This document shows positions 62,215-64,000 of a stretch of 64,000 nt of DNA, piece by piece (position 1 is the stretch's first letter; every line of letters starts with the position of its first letter). The DNA is taken from NCBI GenBank assembly GCA_035325705.1, contig DAOKZI010000001.1:558001-622000 (forward strand), written 5' to 3'. The DNA is from Ga0077536 sp035325705 (GTDB lineage: Bacteria > Pseudomonadota > Gammaproteobacteria > Ga0077536). Below the pieces are notes generated by a model, which did no database searches, was not told where the DNA came from, and saw only the letters and a program-made list of their open reading frames with translations. The position numbers and the translations under genes were made by a program.

Positions 62215-64000
62215 GCGATTCCTCCCACCACCGTGAACGCCCCCGCACACGCGCCGCTGATGTCGCGCGCCACCGCGGTGACGATCGATCCATAGGGCGC
62301 GCGCCAGCGGCTGTGCAGCGCTTGATGCAGCGAGGACGGCAGTGTCAGCTCGGCGGTGAACGAGGTGCCGATGCGCTTGACCGCCACCGCCGTGCCGTTC
62401 ACGAACAGCGCAATCTGATCGATTCCACCGGCTGCCGTCGCGGTGCCGCTCACGTTGAGGGTCACATTGCCGTCGGGCGCGACGGGCGAGAGCGTGGCGT
62501 TCAGGCTGATTCGCGGCCCTTCGAGCGCGCGGGCGGACGGCGCGATCGGGCGCGCATGCGCGGCGACGGTGAAGGCTTCGCCGGGGAGGGCCGGCGTGCG
62601 CGGCGGCGGCCGGCGTCGTGCACCCGAGATCTCGAACGCATAGGCGTAGCGCAGCAGCTTGTCGTCGTCGTAGGGCTTGCCGACGAAGCTCAGGCCGACC
62701 GGCATGCCCGTGTCCTCCATCAGCCCCATCGTCACCGTCACCGTCGGCAAGCCGAAGTGGCGCAGGGTCTGGTTGCCGTTGGCGATCCAGGTGCCGTTGC
62801 GCCAGGCGAGCTCGTTCGAGATCGGGTTGTACTCGAGATCGGCGGGCGCGACGTCGGCGACGGCGGGGAAGACCAGGCCGTCGAGGCGCTGCGCGTCCAG
62901 CCACGCATCGAAGTCCCGGCGACGAGTCTCGTCGAGACCGCGCAGGCCCTCGGCGAGATGCGGAATCTCGGCCGGCGGCAGCACGCCCTCGCGCGCGGCG
63001 CTCGCGTACTGCGTCCAGTCCGGAATGCCTTCGTAGCGATCGGGCAGCGCGCCGGGAAGACGCGGGAAGATGAGCTTGCCGTCGACGTCGCCGAGCGTCG
63101 GCAATGCCGGATCGCCGTTGGCGCGCAGGAAGTCGTCCCAGCCGAACATCACGAGCTGCCACAGCTCGGCGTGCGCGAACTCGGGCGGCACCAGTCCGCG
63201 CTCGACCATCGACAGCGCGCCGGGCCGATCGCGCTCGTAGTTCGAGAGCAGCGGAAAATCAACTTCGATCACTTCGGCGCCCAGCGCCGCGAGATCGCGC
63301 GCCGCCCGCTCCCACAGCGCGATCACCGAAGGCCGCGTCGCGATCGGACGGTTCGCGTCCGGATCCCGGTTGAGGTACATGCGCGGCACGCCGAGGCGCG
63401 CGCCGGCGAGTGCCTTGGGCGCGCGCAGATCGCGATAGTCGCGCGGGCGCACTGCGGACGCCTTGGGGATCGCGACGGCCTCCTGCACGCGCCAGAAGTC
63501 GCCGCGCGGATTGGGGTCGTCCGCCACCAGCACGTTCAGGATCTCGAGCAAGTCCTCCACGCTGCGCGCCATCGGCACGACCACGTCCATGCTCGGGATC
63601 AGCGGCCAGTTGCCGCGCATCGAAATGAGGCCGCGCGAGGGCGTATAGGCGGCGAGCCCGCCGTTGGAGGCCGGCGCGCGCCCCGATGACCAGGTCTCCT
63701 CACCGAGGCCGAAGGCGGTGAAGCTCGCCGCGGTCGCGGTGCCGGCGCCGTTCGAGGAGCCCGAGGCATAAGCCGCGGCGAGGAAGCTCGCGTTGTACGG
63801 GCTCTCGGCCCGGCCGTAGACGCCGCGCTGCATGCCGCCTGCCGCCATCGGCGGCATATTGGTCAGCCCGATCGGGATCGCGCCCGCGGCGCGCAGACGG
63901 GCGATGGTGTAAGCGTCCTCGCCCGCGACGAGCTGCTCGAAGGCGGGCGAGCCGCTCGCCACCGTGAGGCCTCGGACCGCGTAGCTGTCCTTCGCGGTAT
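62211..64000 (-). CDS. amidase-signature enzyme, 5' end beyond the right edge
   Basis: The frame stays open to the right edge (~596 codons seen), so the gene is partial at its start. The catalytic Lys is just inside the window (AKDSYAVRGLTVASGS). ASGSSNGAGTATAASF and GLGEETWSSGRAPASNGG give the Ser-rich active site. A C-terminal Ig-like domain (~470-583: SLNATLSPVAPDGNVTLNVS) is unusual for amidases. The related exported amidase at 46387 lacks it. The stop lies in a GTTGGGC-family repeat. Substrate unknown. Confidence 0.9.
   Translation of the reverse strand, partial: TAKDSYAVRGLTVASGSPAFEQLVAGEDAYTIARLRAAGAIPIGLTNMPPMAAGGMQRGVYGRAESPYNASFLAAAYASGSSNGAGTATAASFTAFGLGEETWSSGRAPASNGGLAAYTPSRGLISMRGNWPLIPSMDVVVPMARSVEDLLEILNVLVADDPNPRGDFWRVQEAVAIPKASAVRPRDYRDLRAPKALAGARLGVPRMYLNRDPDANRPIATRPSVIALWERAARDLAALGAEVIEVDFPLLSNYERDRPGALSMVERGLVPPEFAHAELWQLVMFGWDDFLRANGDPALPTLGDVDGKLIFPRLPGALPDRYEGIPDWTQYASAAREGVLPPAEIPHLAEGLRGLDETRRRDFDAWLDAQRLDGLVFPAVADVAPADLEYNPISNELAWRNGTWIANGNQTLRHFGLPTVTVTMGLMEDTGMPVGLSFVGKPYDDDKLLRYAYAFEISGARRRPPPRTPALPGEAFTVAAHARPIAPSARALEGPRISLNATLSPVAPDGNVTLNVSGTATAAGGIDQIALFVNGTAVAVKRIGTSFTAELTLPSSLHQALHSRWRAPYGSIVTAVARDISGACAGAFTVVGGIA

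Overview
The window is GC-rich chromosome from a proteobacterium, most likely a gamma- or betaproteobacterium. This rests on the DUF2788 and DUF2189 membrane proteins, PEP-CTERM-like sorting tails, an Rrf2 regulator, type I DAHP synthase, a gammaproteobacterial-type integron integrase relic and many copies of REP-like palindromes. No rRNA, tRNA, CRISPR array or prophage was recognised. Many genes are short, nearly autonomous operons separated by REP-like palindromes.

Left part (1-18 kb): a partial gene leaves the left edge. An encapsulated-ferritin-family gene lies divergent to a lone groEL, with an Fnr/Anr-like box between them and no encapsulin shell gene in view. A YCII gene is followed by a two-hairpin guanidine-II riboswitch in front of an SMR exporter (sugE/gdx). 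A carboxymuconolactone-decarboxylase/AhpD-like gene carries an in-frame TGA exactly at the second Cys of its CxxC motif, with a SECIS-like hairpin just downstream. Cupins, a GNAT enzyme, an RraA-like protein, a methyltransferase and an alcohol dehydrogenase follow, then aroG between two HDOD genes and a diguanylate cyclase.

Middle part (18-30 kb): a decayed toxin-antitoxin pair, a catalase, a LysR regulator divergent to a Rieske oxygenase/SDR/DUF3891 operon, and a relic integron. In the integron a frameshifted, truncated intI (rightward) and an attI-like core adjoin cassette-like genes on the minus strand with recognisable attC sites.

Right part (30-64 kb): a three-gene operon encodes a caspase-like peptidase, a 1831-residue protein with two alpha/beta-hydrolase modules plus a CHAT protease, and a Lys-rich-tailed unknown protein. 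Then come the formaldehyde-fixing pair hxlAB, an NDH-2-like oxidoreductase with its Rrf2 regulator, and a minus-strand cluster of a SLOG-like protein and two membrane-anchored TIR proteins carrying sulfatase-modifying-factor or discoidin domains. An LprI-like protein, two amidases and a DNA glycosylase are also present. A very large DUF11/SdrD-type surface protein is coupled to a beta-barrel outer-membrane protein; each has one single-base frameshift. A vapBC module sits between 59-bp direct repeats of the end of the outer-membrane gene. An amidase leaves the right edge.
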